From: an uncultured Clostridia bacterium
Lineage (GTDB): Bacteria > Bacillota > Clostridia > Christensenellales > Borkfalkiaceae
Direction: 5' to 3'
Length of the DNA: 64,000 bases
Assembly (NCBI GenBank): GCA_930990665.1
Contig: CAKNQN010000004.1
Span: 57,929 to 121,928, forward strand
Shown here: in pieces, positions 17,335-26,617 of the stretch
How positions within the stretch are numbered: the stretch's first letter is position 1
Layout: each line of letters opens with the position of its first letter
Notes under the pieces: model-generated
Told to the model about the DNA's origin: nothing
The model's database searches: none
Seen by the model: only the letters and a program-made list of their open reading frames with translations
Position numbers and translations under genes: made by a program

Positions 17335-18177
17335 TCACAAAATAACCTTTTCACACCGCATGCAGTGGCACTGAATGTTGACGGCTACGGGAAGGCCGGC
17401 GATGTGCGTAGGCGCTGTTTCGCAGAGCACGCCGAGGGCGGTCGTACTGCCGCCGAAGCCCTGCGGGCCGATGCCGAGGCTGTTGATCTTTTCCAGCGCT
17501 TCGCGCTCTATGGAGGCGACGTCTTCGCGCGGATTTTGCGAGCCGAGCGGACGGGTGAGTGCCTTTTTGGCGAGAAAGGCGCAGATATCGAACGTGCCGC
17601 CGATCCCCACGCCGCAGATCACCGGAGGGCAGGGCCTGCTGCCGGCAAGTCTGACCGTCTCGACGATCGCGTCGACAATGCCCGTTCTGCCTTTTGCGGG
17701 GGTGAGCATATACAGGCGGGACATGTTTTCGCTCCCGAAACCTTTGGGAAGAAAGGTGAGGGAAATTTTATCTCCCGGCACGATCTCTGTGTGCAGGGCT
17801 GCCGGAGTATTGTCGGCCGTGTTGACGCGCGTGAGCGGGTCGCACACGCTTTTGCGAAAATAAAAATCGCTGTAAGCGCGGCGCACTCCTTCGTCGACGG
17901 CGTCGCCGAGAAATCCGCCTTCCAGAAAGACTTCCTGGCCGATCTCCGCCAAGATGACGGCATAGCCGGTATCCTGGCAGACGGGCATCTGTTCTTTCGC
18001 CGCGATGTCCGCGTTTTTCAAAAGGGTTTCCAGTGAAAATTTTGCCGCACTGTCCGATTTTTCGGCGGCTGCGGCCGTCTGCATGGCGGCACGGCATGCG
18101 GGTGTCAGCGAAAGGCAGGCTCTTTGTGCGAGCTTGTAAACTGCATCCCGTATCTCTTCTGTATGTATGCGACGCAT
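17335..18177 (-). CDS. Fumarate hydratase class I, alpha subunit (N-terminal type)
   Basis: A 280-residue catalytic subunit that carries the 4Fe-4S cluster of class I fumarase. The three cluster-binding regions are visible: CQDTG near residue 68, ICGVGIGGTFD near residue 188 and the C-terminal QCHCMRCE. NTADNTPA and the GFGSENMSRL stretch are typical of the family. ATG at 18177 follows AAGGAG. It precedes the beta subunit, consistent with a two-gene operon in a branched reductive or oxidative TCA pathway. Tartrate dehydratase cannot be excluded from sequence alone. Confidence 0.93.
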   Translation of the reverse strand: MRRIHTEEIRDAVYKLAQRACLSLTPACRAAMQTAAAAEKSDSAAKFSLETLLKNADIAAKEQMPVCQDTGYAVILAEIGQEVFLEGGFLGDAVDEGVRRAYSDFYFRKSVCDPLTRVNTADNTPAALHTEIVPGDKISLTFLPKGFGSENMSRLYMLTPAKGRTGIVDAIVETVRLAGSRPCPPVICGVGIGGTFDICAFLAKKALTRPLGSQNPREDVASIEREALEKINSLGIGPQGFGGSTTALGVLCETAPTHIAGLPVAVNIQCHCMRCEKVIL

Positions 18178-18246
18178 GGTACTCTCCTTGCGGTGGATTC
18201 TTAAAAATATTATAACAAAATTTCACGCAAAAGCAAAGTCATTTGA

Positions 18247-18275
18247 TTTACTTCACGGTATTTTTCCGATATAAT
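18247..18275 (+). promoter_or_regulatory. Promoter touching the start codon of the CPBP gene
   Basis: TTTACT (18247-18252) and TATAAT (18270-18275) are 17 bases apart. The ATG begins at 18283, 7 bases after the -10, so the transcript would have almost no leader. No Shine-Dalgarno sequence is visible. Confidence 0.7.
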
Positions 18276-18282
18276 ATAGCGT

Positions 18283-19242
18283 ATGGAAGAAAGAAATTTG
18301 CCTCCTGCGCAGGGCGGAAATCGCCGGCGCAGCATCTTTGATCAACCCCGTAAGGCGGTGAGCGGCATGGTGTTCTCGGGCGCCGTGATCGGCATGCTTG
18401 TCATTACGCTCATTTACTCGATCACGCTCGCCGCACTCTCTTCGGCACTCGGAAAAACGATCGGGGAGCTCTCCGAAACGCAGGTCTATAAATATCTTTC
18501 CTACCTGCTCTACCAGATCGTATACATCGCCGTCATCTTCGCATTCGTCAGGATCTATAAATGTTCCTGGGCTGGGATCGGCTGGAAGAAGACGAGTTTC
18601 GTCTACCTCCTCTTGGCTGTCCCGCTTGCGTTCGGACTTCTGTTCAGCCTCAACTGGGTCAATGAACTGTTCGTGCGCCTGCTCTCTCTGTTCGGTTATA
18701 CTGCGCCCGAAGCCTCACTCCCGTCCATGGCGGGGGGCGGCTTTGTCGGCGTCTTGATCGTTGCGGCGCTTTTCCCGGCAGTATTGGAGGAGACCCTGCT
18801 GCGCGGAGCGGTTCTCGAAGGGATCAAGGATATAGGAACGGTCGCAACCTGTCTTTTGGGCGGACTGCTCTTTTCCCTCTTTCACCAGAGCCCGACCCAG
18901 ACGGTCTATCAGTTTATCTGCGGTGCGGTCTTTACCCTTCTGGCGCTTCGTGCGGGATCCGTATGGCCCTCTGTCATAGCGCATTTTCTGAACAATGCCT
19001 TTATACTCTTTGATTATAAATTCGGATTTCTGGCGGGAATCTCCAAAGGGGGTGCGATCGCGCTCTATGTGCTTTCGGCGCTCTGCCTGCTTGCTGTGCT
19101 CGTCTATCTTATATTTTTCGACCGGAAAACGAACCGCAAGAAGGAAGGGGCGATCAGACCTTTTCTTTATCCTGCTCTTCCCGGAATCATTCTTTGCGGC
19201 CTGATGTGGATCTTCAATCTCGCTTCGGGATTCGGAGGCTGA
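18283..19242 (+). CDS. CPBP family intramembrane glutamic endopeptidase
   Basis: A 319-residue membrane protein of the CPBP (Abi/CAAX protease, Rce1-like) family. The motifs lie in the second half: EETLLRG, LLFSLFHQ and HFLNNAF, which carry the catalytic Glu and His residues within the membrane. About eight hydrophobic segments are visible. Relatives process prenylated proteins, pheromones or bacteriocin-related peptides; here there is no such neighbour. The ATG at 18283 lacks a ribosome-binding site and may be translated from a leaderless mRNA; a second ATG at 18367 (MVFSGAVIG) is an alternative start. Its stop lies 2 bases before rlmH. Confidence 0.9.
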   Translation: MEERNLPPAQGGNRRRSIFDQPRKAVSGMVFSGAVIGMLVITLIYSITLAALSSALGKTIGELSETQVYKYLSYLLYQIVYIAVIFAFVRIYKCSWAGIGWKKTSFVYLLLAVPLAFGLLFSLNWVNELFVRLLSLFGYTAPEASLPSMAGGGFVGVLIVAALFPAVLEETLLRGAVLEGIKDIGTVATCLLGGLLFSLFHQSPTQTVYQFICGAVFTLLALRAGSVWPSVIAHFLNNAFILFDYKFGFLAGISKGGAIALYVLSALCLLAVLVYLIFFDRKTNRKKEGAIRPFLYPALPGIILCGLMWIFNLASGFGG

Positions 19243-19244
19243 AA

Positions 19245-19682
19245 TTGCATAAGCTGAATATTGTTTGCGTCGGCAAACTTAAAGAGAAGTTTTATGCCGA
19301 TGCGGTGGCGGAGTATTGCAAGCGTCTTTCCCGTTTTGCACAGGTTTCCGTGCGGGAACTTCCCGAACGGCGCACGCTGGAAGAAGAAGGAGAGGCGATT
19401 GTAAAAGAGCTGCGCGGCCGCGTCTACGTTCTGGCCGTGGAAGGGAAACCGCTTTCCAGCGAGGAGCTCGCCGCGCAGATCAAAGGGGATTGCGATGCGG
19501 GCAGGGAGATCACCTTCGTCATCGGTTCGTCCTGTGGGCTTTGCGAAAAGGTCAAACGGCAGGCAGATTATTTGCTTTCCTTTTCGCGCATGACCTTTCC
19601 TCATCAGCTCATGCGGGTCATCCTCTGCGAGCAGATCTACCGCGCCTTTATGATCAATTCCGGCGCGGAATATCATAAGTGA
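19245..19682 (+). CDS. rlmH: 23S rRNA (pseudouridine-1915 N3) methyltransferase RlmH
   Basis: A 145-residue SPOUT-class methyltransferase that methylates pseudouridine 1915 in helix 69 of 23S rRNA. The family signature is nearly complete: N-terminal LNIVCVGKLKEKFY, FVIGSSCGL for SAM binding, and the C-terminal FSRMTFPHQLMRVILCEQIYRAF followed by YHK. The start is a TTG at 19245, six bases after GGAGG. The frame extends to an ATG at 19194 inside the CPBP gene, but the conserved N-terminus begins at the TTG. It is tightly coupled to the upstream gene. Confidence 0.96.
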   Translation: MHKLNIVCVGKLKEKFYADAVAEYCKRLSRFAQVSVRELPERRTLEEEGEAIVKELRGRVYVLAVEGKPLSSEELAAQIKGDCDAGREITFVIGSSCGLCEKVKRQADYLLSFSRMTFPHQLMRVILCEQIYRAFMINSGAEYHK

Positions 19683-19729
19683 CCGAATGTTTTTCCGGAA
19701 GGGATGAGGAGCGGAGCTGCGTCTGGACA

Positions 19730-19735
19730 TATAAT
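19730..19735 (+). promoter_or_regulatory. TATAAT box five bases before the M14 start codon
   Basis: A perfect -10 hexamer directly before ATG at 19741 and no Shine-Dalgarno sequence. No clear -35 box is seen, so the promoter is uncertain. If used, the mRNA would be leaderless. Confidence 0.45.
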
Positions 19736-19740
19736 AAAGT

Positions 19741-20574
19741 ATGGATGCGGCAGAAAAAGTATTTCGTTTTTACGAAAGATGGCGAGGAGAGAAGTCTATC
19801 TGCGGCAGGAGCGTCTTCGGCATTCCGCTGTTGTGTCTTCGCGTGGGGGAAGGCCGGCCGGTGCTTATAGCACAGTACGCTATCCATGCGCGCGAATGGG
19901 TGACCTCTCTTCTGGCATTGGAACATATCATGCGGGGCGTACCGCACGGAAGCGTTTACTTTCTTCCGATGGCCAATCCCGACGGGGTCCTGTTATCCCT
20001 CCGCGGGACGCGTTTTTTGCGGGAGAGAAGGGCGGACGAAGCGGAAACGCTTTTGCGCCTGAACGGCGGATCGTCTGACTTTACTCTGTGGAAAGCAAAC
20101 GGCCGCGGCGTTGATCTCAACGTCAATTTTCAGGCGGATTGGGGCTGCGGTGCGGCGAACGTGCGGCGGCCCGGTCCGGAAAATTATATCGGGCCCGCTC
20201 CCTTTTCCGAACCGGAGACGCGCGCCCTGCGCGATCTTACGCTTGCCCTTTCGCCCGATGCGACGATCAGCTTTCACACGAAGGGCGGCGAGATCTACTG
20301 GGAATACGGCCAGGAGGACGAGGCTTTGCGGCGGGACCGTGCCGCGGCGGAAAAGCTCGCCGCTTCGGCGGGATACAAGGCCGTGCAGATCGCGGGCAGC
20401 GCGGGCGGGTATAAAGACTGGTGCATCGCGGCGCGGAAGATTCCGGCGTTCACGGTGGAGGCGGGCAGCGATGCGCTGTCACATCCCATAGACGAAGATT
20501 GTCTTTTTTCGCTTGTGCACGAATGCGGTGATATGGTGCGGTTGCTTTCGGAGATCATGTATCATGCAGGATAA
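19741..20574 (+). CDS. M14 family zinc carboxypeptidase
   Basis: A 277-residue metallopeptidase of the M14 family. The zinc ligands HAREW (His49, Glu52) and the third histidine in SFHTKGG are present, and FTVEAG near the C-terminus holds the catalytic glutamate. NPDGV and GVDLNVNF are typical of gamma-D-glutamyl-diaminopimelate peptidases and related bacterial carboxypeptidases. No signal peptide is evident, so a role in recycling cell-wall peptides in the cytosol is possible. Its end overlaps tadA by 11 bases. The start lacks a ribosome-binding site. Confidence 0.9.
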   Translation: MDAAEKVFRFYERWRGEKSICGRSVFGIPLLCLRVGEGRPVLIAQYAIHAREWVTSLLALEHIMRGVPHGSVYFLPMANPDGVLLSLRGTRFLRERRADEAETLLRLNGGSSDFTLWKANGRGVDLNVNFQADWGCGAANVRRPGPENYIGPAPFSEPETRALRDLTLALSPDATISFHTKGGEIYWEYGQEDEALRRDRAAAEKLAASAGYKAVQIAGSAGGYKDWCIAARKIPAFTVEAGSDALSHPIDEDCLFSLVHECGDMVRLLSEIMYHAG

Positions 20575-21055
20575 AGAAAAATTCATGCGCGCGGCGCTGC
20601 GGTGTGCCGCCAAAGGTCTGGCGCAGGGCGAGGTGCCCGTGGGCGCCGTCATCGTGCACGAGGGCAGGGTGGTCGCGTCCGGCTACAACCGCCGCACAAA
20701 GACGCAGATGGCCTCCTCGCATGCGGAGATGTACGCCATCGACCGCGCCTGTAAAAAGTTCGGCAGCTGGCGGCTTCCGGATTGCGATCTGTACGTCACG
20801 CTCGAGCCTTGCCCCATGTGCATGGGGGCCGCCCTGAATGCGCGCGTGCGGAAAATTTACTTCGGCGCTTATGAGCAGAAGGGGCGTTCGCTGACGCAGG
20901 AGTTGGCGGCCAGCAATCTTCTGAACCATACCCTCGAGGTGGAAGGGGGCGTGCTCGGGGAAGAATGCTCGGAAATGCTTTCCGGGTTTTTCCGTTCCAT
21001 GCGTGAACGCACCAGAGAGACTGAAAAGGCGGAGAAAGTAAGTCCCGCAGACTGA
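20564..21055 (+). CDS. tadA: tRNA-specific adenosine deaminase TadA
   Basis: A 163-residue zinc deaminase that converts A34 to inosine in tRNA-Arg(ACG). The active site HAE (His53, Glu55) and PCPMC (Cys83, Cys86) are intact, along with the N-terminal EVPVGAVIV and GYNRR and a KGRSLTQEL region where other homologs carry GA(G/S)S. The start was set at ATG 20564, which overlaps the upstream peptidase; an upstream extension to 20513 has no homology. A charged C-terminal tail of about 20 residues is extra. Cytosolic deaminases acting on bases are related, but the overall pattern fits TadA. Confidence 0.93.
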   Translation: MQDKEKFMRAALRCAAKGLAQGEVPVGAVIVHEGRVVASGYNRRTKTQMASSHAEMYAIDRACKKFGSWRLPDCDLYVTLEPCPMCMGAALNARVRKIYFGAYEQKGRSLTQELAASNLLNHTLEVEGGVLGEECSEMLSGFFRSMRERTRETEKAEKVSPAD

Positions 21056-21371
21056 TACAGCTTTTTTATCCGTTTGGGAGCCGATCGTGCCGATGAAGAT
21101 ACGGCCCGAAAGAGGCAAGGAGCTTGTCATAAAATAGTTTGCATGAATGGGCAAAGGCGCTCCAAAACGGTTGACTATTTGTCTTAAAAATTTTACAATA
21201 GATATAGAAGGGATGTGTTTCTCGGGGGAAACCGGGGTGCACAATCTCAGCTGCCGGATCCGGCGGCGAAACGGAGCAGAACGAAAAAGTTTTGCCGGCA
21301 TATATTCAAGAGCCGGTGTACTGTTTGGCATTACCGGGCCATGCGGCCCGCAGCATATTTTGGAGGTACAC
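21056..21371 (+). other. Intergenic stretch with the long prs leader
   Basis: Bases 21056-21170 show no gene or RNA. The prs promoter follows at 21171-21199, and the remaining 165 bases or so form the prs leader. The leader contains two small hairpins (gccggatccggc near 21253 and gggccatgcggccc near 21338) but no riboswitch that I recognise. Confidence 0.6.
21171..21199 (+). promoter_or_regulatory. Promoter of prs
   Basis: TTGACT at 21171-21176 and TACAAT at 21194-21199 with a 17-base spacer. Transcription would start near 21206, giving a leader of about 165 bases. Confidence 0.82.
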
Positions 21372-22325
21372 ATGATAACTCACGGCAACGAAATCAAACT
21401 CTTTGCGGGGAATTCCAATCGTCCGCTCGCAGAGGAGGTCGCGAAAAAGCTCAATACAGAGCTCGGCGGCGCAGAAGTCGGAAAATTTTCCGACGGCGAA
21501 ACGGCGGTCCATCTTGACGAGACGGTGCGCGGCAGGGATCTGTTCATCATTCAGTCCACGTCTGCGCCTGTCAACGACAATCTGATGGAGCTTCTTATCC
21601 TCATCGACGCGGCCCGCAGGGCAAGCGCAGGGCGCATCACCGCCGTCATCCCTTATTTCGGGTATGCCCGGCAGGACAGAAAGGCGCGCTCGCGCGACCC
21701 GATCACAGCCAAACTCGTTGCCGACCTGATCACAGCCGCCGGTGCGGACCGCGTTCTGACGATGGACCTGCATGCGGCACAGATTCAGGGATTTTTCAAT
21801 ATTCCGCTCGATCATCTGCTCGGCGGACCGACGCTTTACAACTATTTCCGTTCCAAAAAGATCATCGACGAAAACTTTGTCGTGGTATCGCCCGACATCG
21901 GGTCGGTGACCAGGGCGCGCAACGTCGCGATGAAACTCAACTGCCAGATGGCGATCATCGATAAGCGCCGCCCGAAGGCCAACGTGATGGAGGTCATGAA
22001 CATCATCGGCGACATTCAGGGCAAAAAGTGCCTGATGGTCGACGATATGATCGATACGGCCGGCACCATCTGCCAGGGCGCGCAGGCGCTGATGGATCAC
22101 GGCGCGCAGGAAGTTTATGCCGCCTGCACGCATGCCGTGTTCTCCGGTCCCGCGATGGAAAGACTGGAAAAGTCGCCCATCAAGGAGCTGGCGATCCTCA
22201 ACACCATCGACCTGCCTCCCGAAAAGAAACTGGACAAGATCACCGTCATCTCTGTGGCGGATATCTTCGCAGCGGCCATCGAGAACGTTTACCTCGACAA
22301 GCCGATGTCGAAAATTTACGACTGA
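21372..22325 (+). CDS. prs: Ribose-phosphate pyrophosphokinase
   Basis: A 317-residue enzyme that makes PRPP from ribose 5-phosphate and ATP, feeding nucleotide, histidine and tryptophan synthesis. Class I features are clear: [31 protein letters not shown] split by normal spacing, [22 protein letters not shown], and the PRPP-binding [15 protein letters not shown] at 21372 follows TGGAGG; the frame runs upstream to 21147 through the leader and promoter without homology. It starts the prs-pth-mfd-prsA-like cluster common in Firmicutes. Confidence 0.97.
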   Translation: MITHGNEIKLFAGNSNRPLAEEVAKKLNTELGGAEVGKFSDGETAVHLDETVRGRDLFIIQSTSAPVNDNLMELLILIDAARRASAGRITAVIPYFGYARQDRKARSRDPITAKLVADLITAAGADRVLTMDLHAAQIQGFFNIPLDHLLGGPTLYNYFRSKKIIDENFVVVSPDIGSVTRARNVAMKLNCQMAIIDKRRPKANVMEVMNIIGDIQGKKCLMVDDMIDTAGTICQGAQALMDHGAQEVYAACTHAVFSGPAMERLEKSPIKELAILNTIDLPPEKKLDKITVISVADIFAAAIENVYLDKPMSKIYD

Positions 22326-22418
22326 TCATACGGCAAAGGGCCGCAGGCGCGGCTTTGGTTGCCGCAGATCTCTTCTCGCAGGGAAGAAGAAAAATGCATT
22401 GAATCAATTCGCAAAATT

Positions 22419-22442
22419 GCCGCGTTTTTTCCAAAACGCGGC
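22419..22442 (+). other. Hairpin between prs and pth
   Basis: A perfect 10-base-pair stem (gccgcgtttt with aaaacgcggc) and TTCC loop, 45 bases before the pth start. It lacks a T run, so it may be an mRNA processing or stability element rather than a terminator. Confidence 0.5.
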
Positions 22443-22487
22443 GTTCGCGCGTTCGCAGGATATTTGCGTGCGGGAGGGACGGAGGAT

Positions 22488-23054
22488 ATGTATCTGATCG
22501 TAGGACTGGGAAATCCGGAAAAGCAATACGAGACCACCTTTCATAATATGGGATTTCTTGCCGTGGGGGAAGCGGCGGAAAAGCTCGGTGTGAAATTCAA
22601 GAAAAAAGAGTGCGAGGCTTCTGTCGCCGAGGCGAACATCGGCGGCGAAAAAGTCATTCTTGCCCGCCCCGTCACCTATATGAACGCGAGCGGCAGGGCG
22701 GTGAAACAGCTCTTGGCAAAGTATAAACTTCCGCCCGAGAATATGCTCGTCATCTACGACGATTTCGATCTCCCGAAGGGAAAACTTCGCATCCGCGCTT
22801 CGGGCAGTGCGGGCACGCACAACGGCATGCGCAGCATCATCGGCGAGATCGGGACCCAGGAATTTCCCCGCATCCGCATCGGGATCCGCGACCCGGAAGT
22901 GAATATCCCGATCATAAACTATGTGCTGGCCAATATCCGCAAAGAGGACTATCCGCTCTTTGCGCAAGCCTGCGGCGCGGCGGCGGATGCAGCGATCGAA
23001 TTCGCCCGCGGCATGGAGATCGGACAGGTGATGACCGAATTCAACGGCAAATAA
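22488..23054 (+). CDS. pth: Peptidyl-tRNA hydrolase
   Basis: A 188-residue enzyme that releases peptides from prematurely dropped peptidyl-tRNA. The core motifs are present: LIVGLGNPEKQYE, catalytic His19 in FHNMGF, RPVTYMNASGRAV, DDFDLPKGKLRIR and GSAGTHNGMRSI. The ATG at 22488 follows GGAGGAT; the frame continues upstream without homology. It is followed after 15 bases by mfd, the usual pth-mfd order of Firmicutes. Confidence 0.97.
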   Translation: MYLIVGLGNPEKQYETTFHNMGFLAVGEAAEKLGVKFKKKECEASVAEANIGGEKVILARPVTYMNASGRAVKQLLAKYKLPPENMLVIYDDFDLPKGKLRIRASGSAGTHNGMRSIIGEIGTQEFPRIRIGIRDPEVNIPIINYVLANIRKEDYPLFAQACGAAADAAIEFARGMEIGQVMTEFNGK

Positions 23055-23069
23055 GAAAGGCAGCGCCCG

Positions 23070-26000
23070 GTGGAGAGTATGGCAGAAGTTTTTTTTAACG
23101 CGCACGATCTCGGCGCTGAATATCCGGAATTGGAAAATGATCTCCGCCTCGGCACGCCGACGGCGGTTTTCGGCGTTTCCGGCCCGCATAAAGCGCTGAT
23201 CGTCGCGGCATGCACATCCGACAGGGTCGTATGCGTGTGCGACAGCGCCCCCGCGGCCGCAAGTTTTGCCGCCGAGATCGCTGGCTTTGCGGGCGAGGAA
23301 CCCGCTCTTCTGTGCGCCAAGGACGAAGTTTTACTATATAAGGACGCCGTATCCAAAGACGCGCTCTTCCGACGCATGAATGCGCTTTATCAGATACAGA
23401 GAGGGTGCCGAATTACCGTCTGCGACGTGGAGAGCCTCATGCAGCTTTTTCCGCGCAAAGTGCCCGTTCTGACCTTGCGCGAAGGGGAAGATCTCGATTT
23501 TCTTTCTCTGCCTTTGCAGCTTGTGCGGATGGGGTATGTGCGCGCGGCGGAAGTGGACGGCAAGGGCAAGTTCGCCCTGCACGGAGATATTCTCGACATC
23601 TACCCCGTCAACGCGGAAGAGCCCATGCGCGTCGACTTTTTCGGCGACTCGGTAGAGAAGATCAAACCCTATCGCTTTGTCACGGGGGAGCGCCTGCCCC
23701 TCGTGCAGAGCGCGGATATCGTCGCCGCGACGGACGTCTTTATCGAAGAGGAAGAGATACCCGCCCTGCGCGACAAGGTGTTTGCGGAGCTTCCTTCCTT
23801 TCGGGATGCACATGCCTATGAGCGCGCGCAGACGATCGCGGGTGATCTGTTTGCCAGACTGGAAGGGGGCGGCGGATTTCCCGGGGCATCCTACCTCGTG
23901 CCCCTTCTGAAAAATGCCGTCGATTTTCGTACCTTTTTCGGCGACGTGACTTTCCTGATCGACGAGAGCAAACTCGTGTACGACCGCATGGAGGCATTGT
24001 ATAAAGAACATGCGGAGCGCTTCGCGCAGCTTCTGCGCGGCGGAGAAGTCTTCTCGTTCAGCCGCGCACAATATACGGAAAAGGAAAGTTTTCTCGCAGA
24101 TTTTGAAAAACTGCGCGTATCCGCCCTGCAGACCTTTGCATCGAGGACCTACTTTTTCGAACCTCTCCGCATTTACAATCTGACTTCCGCGCCCGTGGGG
24201 CGGTACCTGAACAGCTTCACCGGGCTTGCGGGGGATATCCGCAGCTGGAGGCTCAACGGCTATCGCGTGCTCGTCTTCTGCGGTTCTTCCTCGCGTGAAG
24301 AGCGCATGCGCGAATTTCTGGGCGAGGAGGGGATCGCCGCTTCCGGCTGTCCGGCCCGGCTCTCGCAGCTGAAAGGGGTTGCTCTCTCGTCCGCGGAGCT
24401 CGAGCGCGGGCTCCTGCTGCATGACCAGAAACTGGCCGTGATCGGCACGGGGGACATCTACACCAAGTCTGCCGTGAAAAAGCGCATCCGCAGAAAGCGG
24501 AACGATATGTTCACCTCGCCGGAAGTGGGCGACTATGCCGTGCATGAGACGCACGGCATCGGGCGCATCACCGGCACAAAGATGATCCAGACGGGCGACG
24601 GGATAAAGGAATATATCGCCCTCGAATACCGCGGCGGCGACGTCTTGTATGTGCCCGTCGAGCAGATGGACATTCTCTCCCGCTATATGGGAGAAGAGAC
24701 GCCCGCGCTCTCCAAGATCGGCGGCGCCGAGTTTGAGAAAGTCAAACAGCGCGTGCGCGCTTCGCTGAAGGCGATGGCGTTCGATCTGAAAAAGCTGTAT
24801 GCCGAGCGCGCCGAACAGCACGGGATCGCCTGCGCCCCGCACACGGAGGAGATGGAGGAGTTCGAGGCGGCTTTCGAATACGAGGAGACGCCCGACCAGC
24901 GCGCCTCCGCCGACGAGATCTACGCCGATATGTGTTCGGAAAAGGTGATGGACCGCCTTTTGTGCGGGGATGTGGGGTACGGCAAGACGGAGGTCGCCCT
25001 GCGCGCCGCTTATCTCTGTATTCTCAACGGAAGACAGGCCGCCCTCATGTGCCCCAACACCATTCTGAGCCAACAGCACTATGAGACCGCCTGCGCACGG
25101 TTTGCACAGTTCGGCGTACAGGTGGAGGTGCTCAATCGCTTCCGTTCGCCGCGCGAACAGGAGATCATCCTGCAAAAACTTGCCAAAGGGGAGATCGATC
25201 TTTTGGTCGGGACCCATCGTCTCCTCTCCGATGACGTACACTTCCGCGACCTCGGGCTGCTCATTCTCGACGAGGAACAGCGCTTCGGGGTGGAGCATAA
25301 GGAGAAGATCAAAAACCTCAAGACGGACGTCGATTGCCTGACCATGACGGCGACGCCCATTCCGCGCACGCTGCATATGTCCCTTTCGGGTATCCGCGAC
25401 ATCAGCACGATCGACACGCCGCCCTCCAACCGCCTGCCGGTGCAGACGTACGTTGTCGAGGAGACGGAGACGCTCATCCGCGACGCCTGTGTGCGCGAAT
25501 TGGCGCGCGGCGGACAGGCCTTTGTGCTGTATAACAGGGTGGAGAGCATTTTCAGTTTTGCCGCCAAAATCGGGCAGATCGTGCCGGAGGGTAAGATTTG
25601 CGTCGCGCACGGCCGGATGGATAAGGCGGTGCTCGAAAACAATATCATGGGCTTTTACCGCGGCGAGACGAACATTCTCGTCTCCACGACGATCATCGAA
25701 AACGGGATCGACCTGCCCAAAGCCAATACTCTCATCGTCATCGACGCAGACCGCCTCGGCATCGCACAACTGTATCAGCTGCGCGGAAGGGTGGGGCGCG
25801 GTTCGGTGCTCGCACATGCTTATTTCACCTTCAAACCGGAAAAAGTCATGACGGAGACGGCGGCCAAACGTTTGCAGGCCATCATGGAGTTTACGGAACT
25901 GGGCAGCGGCTTCAAGATTGCCATGCGCGACCTCGAAATACGAGGCGCGGGCAATGTCCTCGGGCGCGAACAGCACGGACATATGGACAAAGTGGGCTAC

Positions 26001-26507
26001 GAATTGTATTCCAAGCTCTTGAAAGAAGAGCTGACGGGCGAAGAGCAGACGGTCGCAGAACTGGATATCCGGGCGGATGCCTTTATCCCCGAAGGGTACA
26101 TCGAGGCGAGTGCATCCCGCCTCGACTGCTACAAGCAGATCGCGGAGATCCGCTCGATCGAGGATTATAAGCGCGTGTGCGTATCGATGGAAGAAAATTA
26201 CGGAAAGATGCCGCAGGAGGTTCTTAACCTTCTCATCATCGCCGTGCTCAAATCGTATGCGGCCAAGTTCAATGTGCGAAAGATCGCCGTGAGCGCCAAG
26301 GGAGGGCGGATCGAGCTACCCTCCGTGAACAGTCTGGCGGACGGAAGGCTGTCGGCCGCGCTCGAAAAGTTTTCTTCCTCCGCGCATCTGGAGATGTCCC
26401 GCTGTCCCGCCATCGAATTCCGCGGAGGCGCGGGCGCCCAGAAGCTCATGCTGGAAATGACAAAATTCCTCAAATACGCCGAAAATTTCCCCCTCACAAA
26501 GCAGTAA
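23070..26507 (+). CDS. mfd: Transcription-repair coupling factor Mfd
   Basis: An 1145-residue DNA translocase that removes stalled RNA polymerase and recruits UvrA. The UvrB-like N-terminal module (residues about 1-350), the polymerase-interacting CarD-like domain with GDYAVHETHGIGR near residue 490, and the RecG-like helicase core follow in order. The core includes GDVGYGKTE (Walker A), LDEEQRFG (DEEQ box), TATPIPRTL, and later QLRGRVGRG. The C-terminal TRCF domain ends the protein. The GTG at 23070 or the ATG at 23079 could be the start, as both lie close to GGAG-like sequence. Normal length for the family. Confidence 0.97.
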   Translation: MESMAEVFFNAHDLGAEYPELENDLRLGTPTAVFGVSGPHKALIVAACTSDRVVCVCDSAPAAASFAAEIAGFAGEEPALLCAKDEVLLYKDAVSKDALFRRMNALYQIQRGCRITVCDVESLMQLFPRKVPVLTLREGEDLDFLSLPLQLVRMGYVRAAEVDGKGKFALHGDILDIYPVNAEEPMRVDFFGDSVEKIKPYRFVTGERLPLVQSADIVAATDVFIEEEEIPALRDKVFAELPSFRDAHAYERAQTIAGDLFARLEGGGGFPGASYLVPLLKNAVDFRTFFGDVTFLIDESKLVYDRMEALYKEHAERFAQLLRGGEVFSFSRAQYTEKESFLADFEKLRVSALQTFASRTYFFEPLRIYNLTSAPVGRYLNSFTGLAGDIRSWRLNGYRVLVFCGSSSREERMREFLGEEGIAASGCPARLSQLKGVALSSAELERGLLLHDQKLAVIGTGDIYTKSAVKKRIRRKRNDMFTSPEVGDYAVHETHGIGRITGTKMIQTGDGIKEYIALEYRGGDVLYVPVEQMDILSRYMGEETPALSKIGGAEFEKVKQRVRASLKAMAFDLKKLYAERAEQHGIACAPHTEEMEEFEAAFEYEETPDQRASADEIYADMCSEKVMDRLLCGDVGYGKTEVALRAAYLCILNGRQAALMCPNTILSQQHYETACARFAQFGVQVEVLNRFRSPREQEIILQKLAKGEIDLLVGTHRLLSDDVHFRDLGLLILDEEQRFGVEHKEKIKNLKTDVDCLTMTATPIPRTLHMSLSGIRDISTIDTPPSNRLPVQTYVVEETETLIRDACVRELARGGQAFVLYNRVESIFSFAAKIGQIVPEGKICVAHGRMDKAVLENNIMGFYRGETNILVSTTIIENGIDLPKANTLIVIDADRLGIAQLYQLRGRVGRGSVLAHAYFTFKPEKVMTETAAKRLQAIMEFTELGSGFKIAMRDLEIRGAGNVLGREQHGHMDKVGYELYSKLLKEELTGEEQTVAELDIRADAFIPEGYIEASASRLDCYKQIAEIRSIEDYKRVCVSMEENYGKMPQEVLNLLIIAVLKSYAAKFNVRKIAVSAKGGRIELPSVNSLADGRLSAALEKFSSSAHLEMSRCPAIEFRGGAGAQKLMLEMTKFLKYAENFPLTKQ

Positions 26508-26549
26508 CGGAAAATTTCGTATTTTTAACGTGTTTTTCATAAAATACGA

Positions 26550-26578
26550 TTGCTTTTCCGCGGAAAATAAGGTATAAT
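26550..26578 (+). promoter_or_regulatory. Promoter of the PrsA-like lipoprotein
   Basis: TTGCTT at 26550-26555 and TATAAT at 26573-26578 with a 17-base spacer, giving the gene its own promoter downstream of mfd. Confidence 0.8.
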
Positions 26579-26617
26579 AAATTATATTGCGATTATTAAA
26601 GAACCGGAGCGGATTCT

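Noticed and set aside
23334..25982. 882-residue minus-strand open frame
   Set aside because: Antisense shadow of mfd, whose motifs are complete on the plus strand.
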